Made by a program: the position numbers and the translations under genes. Positions 1 through 11,734 of a DNA stretch of 64,000 bases are shown here, in pieces. Origin of the DNA: Siphonodentalium dalli (Eukaryota; Mollusca; Scaphopoda; Gadilida; Siphonodentaliidae); the NCBI GenBank assembly GCA_032622095.1, contig CP136062.1, positions 226,626,578 to 226,690,577 of the forward strand, read 5' to 3'. The number at the start of each line of letters is the position of its first letter. Within the stretch, counting starts at the first letter, position 1. The notes beneath the pieces are model-generated. The model had not been told where the DNA came from, made no database searches, and saw nothing but the letters and a program-made list of their open reading frames with translations.

Positions 1-200
1 TCTCTTATATATACAAATCTCCCATAGGGAACCTCACATATATAAGAGAATGCACAGGCTTACAAGATCAAGGTAAATATTGTTAGGCCAAATTCTCTTA
101 TATATACAAGATTCCCTATGGGAGACTCGCATATATAAAAGAATACATTGACACAGGGATATTGCCAAATTTCAGGAAGCTCCAGCCATGGAAGGGTTAA
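1..200. mobile_element. P2-family TTAA MITE, truncated by window edge
   Basis: The right part of an element ending in CATGGAAGGGTTAA (TTAA at 197-200). It contains two ~60-bp hairpins (about 1-57 and 94-155) with arms TCTCTTATATAT / ATATATAAGAGA and a centre around CCCATAGGGA or CCCTATGGGA. Other copies lie at 3348-3624 and 22654-22923. piggyBac-type origin is inferred from the TTAA plus CCCTT ends; no coding sequence is present. Confidence 0.7.
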
Positions 201-234
201 CAACTTAACACCTGTAATTTAATATTTCTTCGGC

Positions 235-634
235 TTAACCCTTTACCCAACAGAACGGCCCTGTGCCAATGCATTCTCTTATATATGCGAGTCGACCATA
301 GGTCGCCTCGCATATATAAGAGAATGCATTGGCTTAACACATTAAAAATTATAAAATTGTTAAAGAATGTAAGAAAAAATGGTAAAAAGTGTTAAAAAAA
401 GATTTTTTTTAGGCCAATGCATTCTCTTATATATGCGAGGCGACCTATGGTCGACTCGCATATATAAGAGAATGCATCGGCACAGGGCATAACTGTAACC
501 ATCACAATGTGGTCAATGAGCCGGTTCCAATGATATCCATATTTGTAAGGTTTTATTGAGACAGACCCAAGATAATTTAGGCTGTTGCAGCTTTATTTGG
601 CCGTTTTTGGCCGGTTTGTTGGGTAAAGGGTTAA
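235..634. mobile_element. P1-family TTAA MITE with paired 69-bp palindromes
   Basis: Terminal inverted repeats TTAACCCTTTACCCAACA and its complement enclose two 69-bp palindromes (265-333 and 413-481) in opposite orientation around an AT-rich spacer. Palindrome arms read GCCAATGCATTCTCTTATAT and onward; the centre is TCGACCATAGGTCGC. No coding sequence is present. TTAA at both ends and CCCTTT termini suggest mobilisation by a piggyBac-like transposase (inference). Confidence 0.85.
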
Positions 635-639
635 GGGGT

Positions 640-720
640 AAAAAAATATTTGATTTGAGTCGAGGAATCAGCTTTTCAAAGCTCAGAGCTATTAGATTAT
701 GATTTTAAATCCATTTATTT
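640..720. repeat. Fragment of the T1-type repeat
   Basis: The segment with TCGAGGAATCAG and CAAAGCTCAGAGCTATTAGA matches the block at about 16705-16770, which belongs to the T1 family whose full copy lies at 26752-27196. It is a short, decayed piece next to a P1 element. Confidence 0.5.
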
Positions 721-794
721 GCTCCAAACAACATCCCTCCAAATGAATAATTGACCATTCCAATGTATACTTTTATAATTCAGTGGGTGGGAGT

Positions 795-1048
795 CAAGCC
801 TTGAAATAGGGTGTCTGTCATTTGCAGAATGAGGTCCCCAGAGGGTGAATTTAGTGATGCTATCCCGCATAGCGGGCTAGCATCACCAAATTCACCCTCT
901 GGGAACCTCAATCTGCTTACACCTCAGCAGAATGAGGTTCCCAGAGGGTGAATTTGGTGATGCTAGCCCGCTATGTGGGGTAGCATCACTAAATTCACCC
1001 TCTGGGGACCTCATTCTGCAAATGACAGACACACTATTTCAAGGATTG
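795..1048. mobile_element. hAT-type MITE, short form with two abutting hairpins
   Basis: TIRs CAAGCCTTGAAATAG (left) and CTATTTCAAGGATTG (right) are flanked by identical 8-bp target duplications GTGGGAGT (787-794 and 1049-1056). Inside are two ~95-bp hairpins with arms GCAGAATGAGGTCCCCAGAG and GGTGAATTTAGTGATGCTA, nearly back to back. The 8-bp duplication and CA-starting TIR are hallmarks of the hAT superfamily. This copy gives the clearest termini of a family found throughout the window. Confidence 0.85.
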
Positions 1049-1349
1049 GTGGGAGTATCTATATAGTATCAAAAGGGTCAATAAACAACACCTGTTTACA
1101 TATTCCAGCAGGTACCAAGAAAAAACAGGTATTACTAGTTTTAAAATGATAACAATTTAAATGACATCCCAAGTAATTTTAAACCATGGGGAATGTCTAA
1201 CATTTTAACTTTGCCTTTAAACATGTATTATTTGTAGCCATACTGCCATAGGTATATTCACACTGGGATGATACGACATGTTTTAGTCACACGGGACTAC
1301 TTTTATTTTTCATTCAGCACGTCTTGAGGTTGAATTGTTCACCTGTATG

Positions 1350-1817
1350 CAACCCTGATAATAGCGTGCCTGTCATTTGAGGAATGAGGTCCCCTGAGGG
1401 TGAATTTAGTGATGCTATCCTGCATAGTGGGCTAGCTTCACCAAATTCACCCTCTGGGGACCTCATTCTGCTTGCTTAGGCCTCATCTTCTTTGGAAAAC
1501 TTCTTTATTATCAAATTTCTATAGAAACTTCTTCACATAAATTCTATTTCTTTTTTAGTTTAGTTTCTGTATATTCCAAAATTGGCAGAGGACACATTGC
1601 ATAATCAAGGTTCCCAATGGGTGTACATCACAATATATATTCACCATTTGGGAACTTCAATCAGAGTTTATGTCTGCCGTATCAGTTGAGGTCATGCAGA
1701 ATGAGGTCCCCAGAGGGTGAATTTGTTTATGCTAGCCCGCTGTGCGGGATAGCATCACTAAATTCACCCTCTGGGGACCTCATTCTGCAAATGATATGCA
1801 CACTAAACTCAGACTTG
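1350..1817. mobile_element. hAT-type MITE, long form
   Basis: Ends CAACCCTGATAATAG and CTAAACTCAGACTTG are flanked by CCTGTATG (1342-1349) and TCTGTATG (1818-1825), 7 of 8 identical. Two GAATGAGGTCCCC hairpins flank a middle part of about 240 bp that includes the recurrent motif CCCAATGGGTG. Apparent short ORFs inside arise from the hairpins and are not genes. Confidence 0.8.
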
Positions 1818-1994
1818 TCTGTATGGCTTTGAAACAAACTTGTTTTGAATGCACAGCAGGTTTTTTTTTTTGAAACTCATTGAAAAGAACTACGGTAGGT
1901 AAGGCAAGTGCAGTATTAATTAATCTGAATTAACGGTAAGGCCAGAGTAATATTATTAGTAGGTTTTAAAACTTATTAGATGCATTCTCTATTA

Positions 1995-2260
1995 ACTTAT
2001 TATCTGAACATTTCCTATGGGATAACTACTCATCAATGATGCTTTAGTATAGACATTGTTAAACTTATTATCTGAACATTTCCTATGGGATAACTACTCA
2101 TCAATGATGCTTTAGTATAGACATTGTTAAACTTATTATGTGAACATTTCCTATGGGATAACTACTCATCAATGATGCTTTAGTATAGACATGGTTAAAC
2201 TTATTATCTGAACATTTCCTATGGAATAACTACTCATCAATGATACTTTAGTACAGAAAT
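1995..2260. repeat. 68-bp tandem repeat, about 4 copies
   Basis: Unit begins ACTTATTATCTGAACATTTC and ends ATAGACATTGTTAA. Copies differ by single bases, the last being most diverged. Reverse-complement relatives appear inside the T2 element at about 22280-22500. Confidence 0.85.
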
Positions 2261-2275
2261 GCTTCATGATTGCCG

Positions 2276-2905
2276 ATGGATTCAAATCTGAGTTTAGTGT
2301 GCCTATCATGTGCAGAATGAGGTCCCCAGCGGGTGAATTTACGGTAGTGATGCAACCACACAGTGGGCTGTCATCACTAAGTTCAGTGCAATCACCTTCA
2401 GGCCCAAACTCCATATAGCGCCCTCTACGCTATCGCTGCGATATATCACTGCCACAATGAGTGCACTTTGCAGACGATAAATCTAGTTTTACATATCGTC
2501 GCGGAACTGTATTTACTACTATTTAGTCACCTATTATTTTTTTTTAAGTTTGCAATAATGGTAATTCTTTCGGTATTGATAAGAACAAAATGAACTGAGC
2601 CAGACATAGACAATTTTAATCCTAAAACATAAGAACTAACAACATGTAAGAATTCCTTACCAATTAATGTCAATATGGCAGTGGTATCTCAGCGGAGCGA
2701 TGGGAGATAACTCTTCCTGGAGTTTGCTTCAGGCCCTGATTTGCAGAAGATAAAATTCATAATAGAGGAGACTACAAGTAATGGGTGAACATCACCAACT
2801 TCAACTTGGAAACTTCAATCTGATCCTAGGTTTCCCATATGTGTTGACGCCTAAGCAGAATGAGGTCTCCAGAGGGTGAATTTGGTGACACTAGCCTGCT
2901 GGGCT
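2276..2905. mobile_element. Decayed hAT-MITE pieces
   Basis: A degraded hairpin at 2312-2412 (GCAGAATGAGGTCCCCAG...) and a second half-copy at about 2765-2905 with the middle-region motif TGGGTGAACATCACCAACTT followed by GCAGAATGAGGTCTCCAGAG. The stretch between (2413-2740) shows nothing I recognise. Confidence 0.55.
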
Positions 2906-3347
2906 GAACAAAATTATGTTGCAATTAGTTCTGGCTAAAACCATAAATGCACTGGACCAGTAATAAAATTGGTGTCACCTAATTGTTGGATAATACTATT
3001 AGTCATTATGAGCGGAATGAATAGAAAACCATGCTTCGAGTCCCGTAGTCTGACAATAACCTAGATGTACTTACAAAACCCTACTTACAACTCGACCCCA
3101 GGAGATCATTACCAGCAAACACTCAAAACACAAGACGATTTTCATGTTTTATGTAAATGTGTATTTTGTTGAATAATGATGAATAATGGGGACAAAACAT
3201 ATGTTGTCATTGATTAAGTTGAGTCATTCACTCCATCACGGTTGTCGCACAAAATGTCTAGCCCTTATTCACATAATATAACTGGATTAGTGATTAGTGA
3301 TTAACACACAAGCTGGCATAAAACTATGCAGATATTTATATTAATAT

Positions 3348-3624
3348 ATAACCCTTTCATGACGGGAGCTGTGCTGGTGTGGTGCAGCATTAAAGACCCT
3401 GTGCCAGGGCATTCTCTATACGGTATATGCAAGTCTCCTACAGGGAGCCCACATATACCGGTATAAGATAATGCACTGGCTTTCAAGGTCAAGGTAAATA
3501 TTGTTAGGCAACTGTATTCTCTTATATATGTGAGGCTCCCTATGGGAAACTCGCATATATAAGAGAATGCATTGGCAGGTGGATTTTCGCAAAATTTCAG
3601 GAAGCTCCAGTCATGGAAGGGTAA
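3348..3624. mobile_element. P2-family MITE, complete but with mutated TTAA ends
   Basis: Ends ACCCTTTCATGACGGGAGCT and AGCTCCAGTCATGGAAGGGT are inverted repeats; the flanking TTAA has decayed to ATAA and GTAA. Inside are two hairpins (about 3401-3480 and 3511-3576) of the GCATTCTCTTATATAT type, with a GAGGCTCCCTATGGG centre in the second. Confidence 0.75.
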
Positions 3625-3662
3625 ACACACAAGCTTGCATAAAACTGGCATTATATCAATAT

Positions 3663-4062
3663 TTAACCCTTTACCCAACAAAACGGCCAAAACCGGCCAA
3701 ATAAAGCTTCAACAGCCTAAAATATCTTCGGTCTGTCTCAATAGAACCATACAAATATGGATATCATTGGAACCGGCTCCTTGACCACATTGTGATAGTT
3801 ACAGTTATGCCATGTGCCAATGCATTCTCTTATATATGCGAGTCGACCATAGGTCGCCTCGCATATATAAGAGAATGCATTGGCCTAAAAAAAATCTTTT
3901 TTTAACACTTTTTACCATTTTTTCTTACATTCTTTAACAATTTTATAATTTTTAATGTGTTAAGCCAATGCATTCTCCTATATATGCGAGGCGACCTATG
4001 GTCGACTCGCATATATAAGAGAATGCATTGGCACAGGGCCTTTCTGTTGGGTAAAGGGTTAA
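3663..4062. mobile_element. P1-family TTAA MITE
   Basis: TIR TTAACCCTTTACCCAACA at both ends; palindromes at 3816-3884 and 3964-4032 are almost identical to those at 265 and 413. The long arm carries CGGCCAAAACCGGCC and GATATCATTGGAACCGGC. Confidence 0.85.
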
Positions 4063-4550
4063 AGACATACATGTATTATGTACTTATTTCAGTAAATCAA
4101 ACTGATACATGTATGCAGGCCTTTAGATTTGCCTAATTTGGGCACATCAGGAAAGAATGCGGACGCGGCGGGCCGACCATAGTTCGGATCGGCGTGGGAA
4201 TTTTGTTTAATAGATGCTCAAAAGAAGCAATTTGCTGGGTTCTAGGTACTGAATCAAACAAACAAATGACTTTATATCATTGTGCAATGACCAAATATTT
4301 TGTTGAAGTTGCCATTTATGCCCTTAAATATTTGTGAAGAATAGTATTTTACTATTCCTTAAGCTTTGACAGTTCAATTGTCTCGAATACCACCAATATT
4401 ATGAATGAATGTGACTTATGCTACCTGTTAACCTTCATGACTCATTCTTATCTTTAAAATATTTAGAGTCAAGTCAGTGTAACCTATATAAAATTTTATT
4501 AAAATAAATCTTTTTAAAACAAAACTTTTCGGTATTTTGGGCACAACGTT
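4063..4550. other. No recognisable feature
   Basis: AT-rich sequence without a convincing ORF, TIR or tandem repeat. The short GC-rich patch at about 4158-4195 has no recognised identity. Confidence 0.5.
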
Positions 4551-4552
4551 AA

Positions 4553-4779
4553 ACGCAGAATGAGGTCCCCAGAGGGTGAATTTAGTGATGCTATCCCGTA
4601 TAGCGGGCTAGCATCACCAAATTCACCCTCTGGGAACCTCATTCTGCTGAGGTGTAAGCAGAATGAGGTTCCCAGAGGGTGAATTTGGTGATGCTAGCCT
4701 GCTATGCGGGGTAGCATCACTAAATTCACCCTCTGGGGACCTCATTCTGCAAATGACAGACACCCTATTTCAAGACTTG
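4553..4779. mobile_element. hAT-type MITE, short form lacking its left TIR
   Basis: Two abutting GAATGAGG hairpins as in the copy at 795-1048, with the right end CTATTTCAAGACTTG intact; the left end begins directly at the hairpin. Confidence 0.75.
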
Positions 4780-4790
4780 GTTCCAATATA

Positions 4791-5170
4791 ATGGTAGATC
4801 CATGCAGTGTCAATATTGGAAACCATGTTCAAACTGATATGCTTCCAAACTCTCGGTGAAAGGGCATCCTTTTATGGATGTCCCCGTAGCCAAGGTGGTT
4901 AAGTTGTGGATAAGATCGCAGTTTGGGCCAGTACCAGTAATCATATGGTCACATGTGCAATTTTGGAGGAAGTGCAGAGTGCTGTTCCAATGTAATGATA
5001 GATCCATGCGGTGTCAATATTAGAAACCATGTTCAGACTGATACGCTTCCCAACTCTCGGTGAAAGGGCTTCCTTTTATGGATGTCCCAGGTAGCAGAGG
5101 TGGTTAGGTCGTGGATAAGATAATCGCAGTCTGGGTTCGACAATGTTGGCGAGGGTTCGAACCTTGGCAT
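4791..5170 (+). repeat. tRNA-like SINE sequence, tandemly duplicated
   Basis: Two ~190-bp units share ATCCATGC, CTCTCGGTGAAAGGGC and TTTTATGGATGTCCC. Each holds an A-box-like run (GTAGCCAAGGTGGTTAAG near 4892; GTAGCAGAGGTGGTTAGG near 5092). The second unit is followed by a perfect B-box-like GGTTCGAACC near 5154. Such internal promoter boxes mark tRNA-derived SINEs transcribed by RNA polymerase III. There is no tRNA fold with a proper acceptor stem, so it is not called a tRNA gene. Confidence 0.6.
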
Positions 5171-6490
5171 GGCCAAAAATCGGGACTGATTTTCAAGCTT
5201 GATATGAATTGAGTGATATCTCAATGTGCCATTCCGATCGATAAGAAATGAGAATTTGTTCATGCTCACTGAGAGCTTTCCGATGAATGGCAACATCTTT
5301 TTTGCTTAATTTCAGTCATTTTTTCTCAAATTGTTTATTACTTTCAATAAATTATAACCCAATTGTTCTTTATCTTTATCATCTTAACTAGGGCTTGCCA
5401 CTTTAATTGCTAATTTTCCAATTCAGCTTCATACAATTCTTATCTACTGTCATAAATGTTTACACCTATTATTCTAAATGTCCAGGTGGCAAGTCCTGCT
5501 GTTAATTAATATGCTTCAGGCGTTGACACTTCTTTGGCTGATAATCCTTTGTTTAAGTAAGTTGTATATATATCAAAATCTCAAAATGTAAGTCAAGTTA
5601 GTTCACCTCTAAACTTCTTTCTTATTATTCATTCTTCACGGCACCCGGATTCTATAACATTCCATCGGCGCCTGACAGACAGTTCAGTATACTGTTGTAC
5701 CTGATATTATCTATGTTTGGAATTCAACAATAAAAACTGTTATTACTACATGTCTGGAGTCCATCGATCATCTTCATACCAGAACCTACCAGAGCTAATT
5801 TGACCCAGCTATAGTCGGATGACTCAAATTTGATCAGGTAAGTTTGTCATTTTACCCGTGACTTCCACGCCACAGTCGGGTTGAACACGGGACAGCCATT
5901 AACATCGGCTCCTGATCCGATGATGTGCCTAGCACAATGTCATCCCTGGACATGACACTGTAAAGGAGCGAAGGTATGAAATTCGACCGGTACATCTTTT
6001 TCAAATTTTGTCTGAGATTCTTTTGCTTCTGAAATCTTCAAACGCAGAATCAAACACAACAGAAGTCTTCAAATATTGGACGACCCCAGAGTCCTAGCTG
6101 CCGTAGATTTAAAGTCTCCAATGGTTAAGGTCCCGATACAGGAAGGACAACTCTAAATTCCCACAATGTAAGGATGGTGTTGCGTACTTGCAGAAATGAA
6201 TTTTTTTACTGACACCACGACAGACCAAAACTGTTAGATTAGGGTTCATAAAAACTGTGTAAGGTCTTTCACATTGAAGATCGAAATTAACGGTGTCTTC
6301 AGCTCTTTGCATCTTTCTCGCTGTGTTGTGAGTCATTGCTGTCAATATGATATTCTCACCTGTGAGCGCAGGTGAATATTATATTCCCACCTGTCGGCAC
6401 AGGTGAGCAATTCTCAAAATAAGTGTCTCCCCCCAACCATATTAGAACCCCTGTGAGACCGCATTTAAAATGACCATCAATGCAGTTCTA
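5171..6490. other. Mostly unassigned; SINE-associated tail at the start
   Basis: Positions 5171-5295 continue the SINE unit and contain a 26-bp stretch (5265-5290) identical to the loop of the foldback near 56960. The remainder has no convincing ORF, TIR or tandem array. The sequence near 5690-5800 (AATAAA followed by a GT-rich stretch) could be an old LTR end but lacks a partner. Confidence 0.4.
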
Positions 6491-6494
6491 GTGT

Positions 6495-6890
6495 TAACGC
6501 AACTCAGTCACAACGTTACCGCTATTCTCAAAGTAATTGACCAGAAAAACGGGGTGATACCCCGGTCATGACCGTGGTGATACCGGTAATAAACGGTAGC
6601 GGTATCGAGACGGTCATGGCGGTGGAGTTACGGTATTGGCCGATAATGATACCGTGGTCTTTTAGCGGGCACCGCATTAATTTTGTTGAATACCGCAGTG
6701 ATTTTCATGGAACTCTTTGAGGGGAGGTATTTACTCACACATACTTGTTCGCGTTAACAAGCGGTATCAGTACCGCGGTATTGGAGGATACCGCGGTATA
6801 GTACCGCCATATTAACGGGGTGACACCACGTTATTGGTGGTCAATTACTTTAAGTATAGCGGTACTTCAACGCAGTTGCAAATGCAACGT
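6495..6890. mobile_element. GC-richer foldback MITE
   Basis: Inverted ends ACCGCTAT + 4 bp + AAAGTAATTGACCA occur at about 6519 and, complemented, at about 6866. The interior is full of GGTATCG / TACCGCGGTA repeats, strikingly richer in CpG than its surroundings. Exact termini and target duplication were not resolved. Confidence 0.6.
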
Positions 6891-7195
6891 TCCTCAATGC
6901 GGTGGAAATAACCCTCAATACAACATAACATGGTGGAGCTGACCGTTAACAAAATGATGCCTTAGTAGGTTCCACTAGCAATACGTCGAGATGTCTTTGT
7001 GCAGGCCTGACATGCCTGTTTTGGCCGATGATGATATGATGGTCAGATATATTGTCATATTAATGACAATTTTCGATCCGCCTTGTTAGCTTATAAAATT
7101 TATTTTAAGAAATGTTCATGCATTCGTTCCTCGCATGAAAATTAAACGTTCTCATTGGTTGAGCTCCTCATGTAATCGGTCAAGTCACCTATATA

Positions 7196-7371
7196 CAGTA
7201 ATGCCCTAATTAATCGACCCCTTAACCACAGCAGAATTATGGGTAACTTTTCAGGATTTAGTCGGAAATATGGCTTGTTGCCATGGCTACAAGCCATATT
7301 TCCGACTAAATCCTGAAAAGTTATCCATAATTTTGCTGTGGTTAAGGGGTCGATTATTTAGAGCATTACTG
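7196..7371. mobile_element. Mariner-like foldback, 176 bp, TA target site
   Basis: Near-perfect palindrome from CAGTAATGCCCTAATTAATC to GAGCATTACTG, flanked by TA on both sides. Arms of about 80 bp surround a tiny loop (GCCATGGCTAC). CAGT...ACTG ends and TA duplication fit Tc1/mariner-type MITEs (inference). The ORF that spans it is an artefact of the palindrome. Confidence 0.8.
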
Positions 7372-8890
7372 TACATGGAGCTCAAATATTTCTTGGAAAA
7401 GCGACCTCATGCTCATATCTACTTCGCTATATTGGAGCTACCGGTACGCATTTGTAAATACATCAATACCGGGTATTTAACACATTTACCTTGATTTATT
7501 CACAAACAAATGTCTTTATGAATATAAAACAATTAAACTGTGATTTATTTACAACATCATTTTGAATGGAAAACTACACCATGTCCGAAAGGACCTTATT
7601 TTGATATTTTATTTCCAGTAACTGTGCTTATATTCATCACTAATCCACTGTTGATCAACGATATATTCACCTTCTGGGGAATTATCACCCACCTGTAGCA
7701 GATATGGGTCTTATGGGGGTCTCCCTCTGATTTTTTTATATTATGGACCGAATCTACAAAATTTGACCATTGACATACATGTTCGGCCTCAGGACTCTCC
7801 AGAAATGATCTTAGGGCATCACAATTTGACAAATTTTCTTGGAAAAGCAACCTCATGCTCAAATCTACTTCACTTATATGAGCGGGACAGCCCCTCCCAT
7901 AATCACCACCATCTCAAACCATGGCCTTCATCCTGCTAGGACTCATGCACTCACCTAATTATAATTTATATGCATTCCCCCTCCCATATAATAGATTGCT
8001 AGCTGTTGAGCAATGAGCATGAGGAGTTTACATCAAGACCAAGATCATGGTTTATACACATCACATGAGGGGGTTTGAATCTGTTATTTTAGTGAAATTC
8101 GACGTGTTAATGTTCCGATTTTATTCCAAAAAAAAATTATGTATAACAGGTATCGCGAAATAAGGAAAGTTGTTTATGTACGTAATTTGGTTTATTGACA
8201 AAATGCGATGGCTTTCGCCAATGACATCATTGCACCAGACCGGTACATTGCGAATCTGATGATTGCTTAACTCCGGTAGTAGTATGTAAGCTCCGGTTTA
8301 AACGATAAAACTAAACACTCACCTGGACTCGTAATCCTTTGATCTGAATCGCGGTAAGATCAGGTACGATTAGGCCTTCACACCTTGTCAAACTTGTTGT
8401 TTATTGCACCGACTCACTCAAGGACACCCAGTTAATGTGTACAGTACAGCGTGGCGCGAAATTATTAACTCAACGACCAATCAAATCCTTTGAAGATCCC
8501 TGTGGCGGGAAAATGCTATTTCGCGATAATTTGTAAAATGAAAGAGGAAAATAAGAAATAATATTAATACTTATCAACATACCTTTCGAGAAATATACTC
8601 TTGTTCAAACTTTAGATTAAAGTTATGCAGTTCTAAACGAAAAGATTGAAGACAAATCAATAATAATATATTATAGTAAATTTTGTCTTCAAACTTTAAA
8701 TATACGTACATGGCTCGTTCGAACACCAAAAGCCGCTATACATAATTTGATAAGGGGTATATTTATTATTATTATTATTAAATATTCATTTAAGAAACGC
8801 ATGAATTCTACAGCAATTAGTTGCAATGCGCATTCACATACAAATCAACACAGATAACAAGACAGCACAGCTCACATCTATCTATATAAA
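7372..8890. other. Unassigned AT-rich sequence
   Basis: No supported gene. A short (ATT) run near 8769-8781 and scattered AT-rich sequence; fragments such as CTTGGAAAAGC...CCTCATGCTCA occur twice (about 7395 and 7838), suggesting an old local duplication. Confidence 0.4.
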
Positions 8891-9035
8891 TGTGTAACTA
8901 TGGTCATGTCTATCTGTCCGTCTGTCTGTCCGGATTTTCTCCCAGAATGCTGGTCCGATTTCAACCAAATTTGGTGTGGTGACTCGGGGTACTCTGGCGG
9001 AGGTTATAACGGCGTTACTTGTTTACGTTCCATAA
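8890..9035 (-). repeat. Mollusc-type interspersed repeat 3' tail
   Basis: Read on the minus strand it has CAAATTTGGTTGAAATCGG, GACAGACGGACAG and a terminal ATATAGAT run, the same arrangement as at 51520-51650 on the plus strand. Such tails are common ends of non-LTR elements in bivalves; the parent element is not present. Confidence 0.6.
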
Positions 9036-9083
9036 TGAAAACAAACTGCTGACTACACATAAAAATAAAAGATATCCGATAGA

Positions 9084-9925
9084 TTAAAGGCCCATTTAAT
9101 TTTCGAGTCACCGTTTATGTTTTTAATAATGCCAGGATATAGTATGGTTTTAACCCTTTCAGTGCCAGGGGCCCATCTCATTGGCCCTAATTTACGGTCT
9201 GTAAAATCGGCCCTAAACAAAAAACAAACAAACATTTGTTAGTTTGTTTTTGTATATATATATTTTTTTTTTTTTTGGGTATGCTTAAGCAATGATGCTA
9301 TAGCGAATTTAAAAACAAACTGGTTAAAACCTTAGGGGCATGTTATAACTCAAAACTATCACCAAGTATTCATAGTAATAATTTTGATGCCCATGAAAAA
9401 CGTAAGATTCCCTGGCACTAAACCTACAAAATAAGTCTGGCACTGAAAGAGAGTAGAATATAAGAAAAAATTATTAAAATTGTAAAAAATAATAACAAAT
9501 GATGAAAATTTGTTAGGCCAATGCATTCTCTTATAATATGCGAGGCCACCTATGGTCGACTCGCATATATAAGAGAATGCATTGGCACAGGGTATATGGG
9601 TTGATACACAAATCGGACTTGGCACTGAAAGGGTTAATAACAATCTGAATAAAATATTATAATTCATCACTATTTGGAACGTCTGTGTCTCAGAAGGTGT
9701 CCATAGAGTAATGTAATAGAAACATTTCCCCCGTCTCGCTCCCAGAATGCAACATAATTCAAGCTAAGATATATGGTTATTCCCCTTCCATTGAAAATTA
9801 TAGACTTTGCAGCATAATCCAGATGAAACTTAAGCGCAGAAAACACATCGGTACCTCAACAAAAACAACATGTTCACAGTTTATAGCACCGGATATAAGT
9901 TGATACACTGTTTTGGAGCTTCTTG
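9084..9925. mobile_element. T2 element interrupted by a P3 MITE
   Basis: Left end TTAAAGGCCCATTTAATTTT at 9084; after the P3 insertion the T2 interior resumes (about 9638-9925) with GGTTATTCCCCTTCCATTGA and CAACAAAAACAACATGTTC, matching the complete copy at 12821-13281. The far right terminus is missing. Confidence 0.7.
9149..9637. mobile_element. P3-family TTAA element with one 70-bp palindrome
   Basis: Ends TTAACCCTTTCAGTGCCAG and CTTGGCACTGAAAGGGTTAA. An internal copy of the GGCACTGAAAG end lies near 9432. The palindrome at 9517-9586 is the same as in P1 apart from one extra A and one centre base, and is preceded by the same AT-rich spacer type. It is inserted within a T2 element. Confidence 0.8.
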
Positions 9926-9937
9926 TAGAGTCGCTTA

Positions 9938-11110
9938 TGTCCGATTTTGCGCTCCCGTGGGAAATTCATTAACAAATATAGAGACCATGCTTATTTGCCA
10001 ATATATGGTATCTACTTCAGAAAAAAAGTTGTTCGACACCCCCCTGGAGTCGCGACTGGGTGGTCTGATGACGTCACAAAGATGGCTGCCATGCTCATTT
10101 TCTTAAGTCCGCTATTTTTTTATTTCATGATACAAATATATTTGAGATATAAAATATATGACATTCCTTTTGTAAAATGTATGGTGTGATGCTATGTTAT
10201 TTATTTATATTAAAATTTGCCCTCTCGATCAAAGATGGCCGCCAAAATGGCGACCGGAAGTTGGCAATTTGATGATTTTCCATACATGTCGCCTACATCA
10301 TTTCCGATTGTATAAAACTGATGACGATTATGGAATATACTTCTCTAGATAGCAAATCACTTAGGCATCACATTAGTCGATTTCTTGGATCACAACCTTG
10401 ATGTTCTCCAAATGCGATGTTTTAAAGGAAGTGGTATGAATTTTCGCCAAAATATACTTTTTTATTTTCTAACTATTTCCTTAAATAAAATTACAAATAA
10501 TCAGTGATGGAAATGTGTAGAATCATTACATAGGGTATTTACATCTAACTGGATCCAGAAACGGTCAACTTAATCCAAGATGGCTTCCAAGATGGCGGCC
10601 AAAATACGACAATAATTATAGGCAAATTTTATCCTCTTTCACACAATTACGTTTCTGTCATGTAGAAGGTAAATGTAGTAGACTAATTTGCGTCTTCCAG
10701 ATAAATAATCGCCATATGACACATTCATTTTATTTGTCTTATCGCAGTGACTCAAAATGCGTGTTCATATGACAATTATTTTCCAAATAAGAATCGTGAA
10801 AATTCACCAAGATTATATCTTTTAAACGTCAAGCAACATGTCCACCATATGAGAACGATATATCGGTGGTAGATATATGAACGAATGTACTCCGATTTAG
10901 ATAGTCCGAAGTTACTAATATCTTATTGCAATGGAGATGGCCGCCAATTTGGCGGAAATGTATAAATTTTACATTAAAATACATATATTTCCGCAATATA
11001 TCACAGCGTGTTAGAATGACACATATGCATATCATTATCATACATGGGCTTTCGATGAGAACATACAATTCACTATATAAAACCGAAATATATGTTCAAG
11101 CACGTTAAGT
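9938..11110. repeat. Dispersed repeat region rich in ATGGCCGCC motifs
   Basis: Recurrent AAGATGGCNGCCAAAATGG motifs (about 10078, 10232, 10579, 10937) and GATGACGTCACAAAGATGGC. Similar motifs occur near 16430. No frame is sustained; listed as an unclassified interspersed repeat. Confidence 0.45.
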
Positions 11111-11734
11111 AAATGGACTTGTGCCAAACTCAATTTTGATATTATATAAATATTTAATAGAGACAACATGGTATGTGGAGTTTCCAGCTTCAGGCGCTGT
11201 CAGTAAGTCAGCGCTCAAACTTTGCATGTGGTCGCCATAAATTATTGCATATCGATAACGATTGAGTATATATCAACTCGTATACTAAAAGGTCCAGCGA
11301 CAGACTCAATCAGATACTGTATATAGCTAACAGTGACTGGCTTTTAACGCCTGAAATTGAAGATATAAACCAGGAGATCGCCCGGGGTGTTGTTAAGATA
11401 CTATATATATATCTATAGTTTAATCTTGTCAATTTCGCCATGGTACATGTACACCGCCGTATAGGCTTGGTTGCTGAATGAGGCTGGATAGTTTTGATTC
11501 TTCTGCAGTATTTTGTTCTCAAAATATAATTTTCTCGCCTGGCCGAAAGCGACTTCCGATTATTTGTTTGTACGGTTTATACACAGTGGGTGTGTATATT
11601 TCTGGGTATAGTATACTCTGGGTTCAGCGGTTTCTACACTTTTGGGCCGTTTGCGATTTCGTTCCGACTCGAGTTCGATGGAGATCCGTCTCTATACGCC
11701 CTGTCACTAACTCGCGGCCTTATTACATGGGAAG

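Noticed and set aside
5085-5165. tRNA gene
   Set aside because: A- and B-box-like sequences are present, but no acceptor stem or anticodon arm folds properly; called a SINE instead.
5640-5830. Possible LTR end (AATAAA followed by a GGAGTCCATCGATC tail)
   Set aside because: No second copy, no primer-binding site or polyprotein nearby in the window.
7270-7494. 74-residue frame
   Set aside because: Most of it lies in the right arm of a mariner-like foldback; no recognisable domain.
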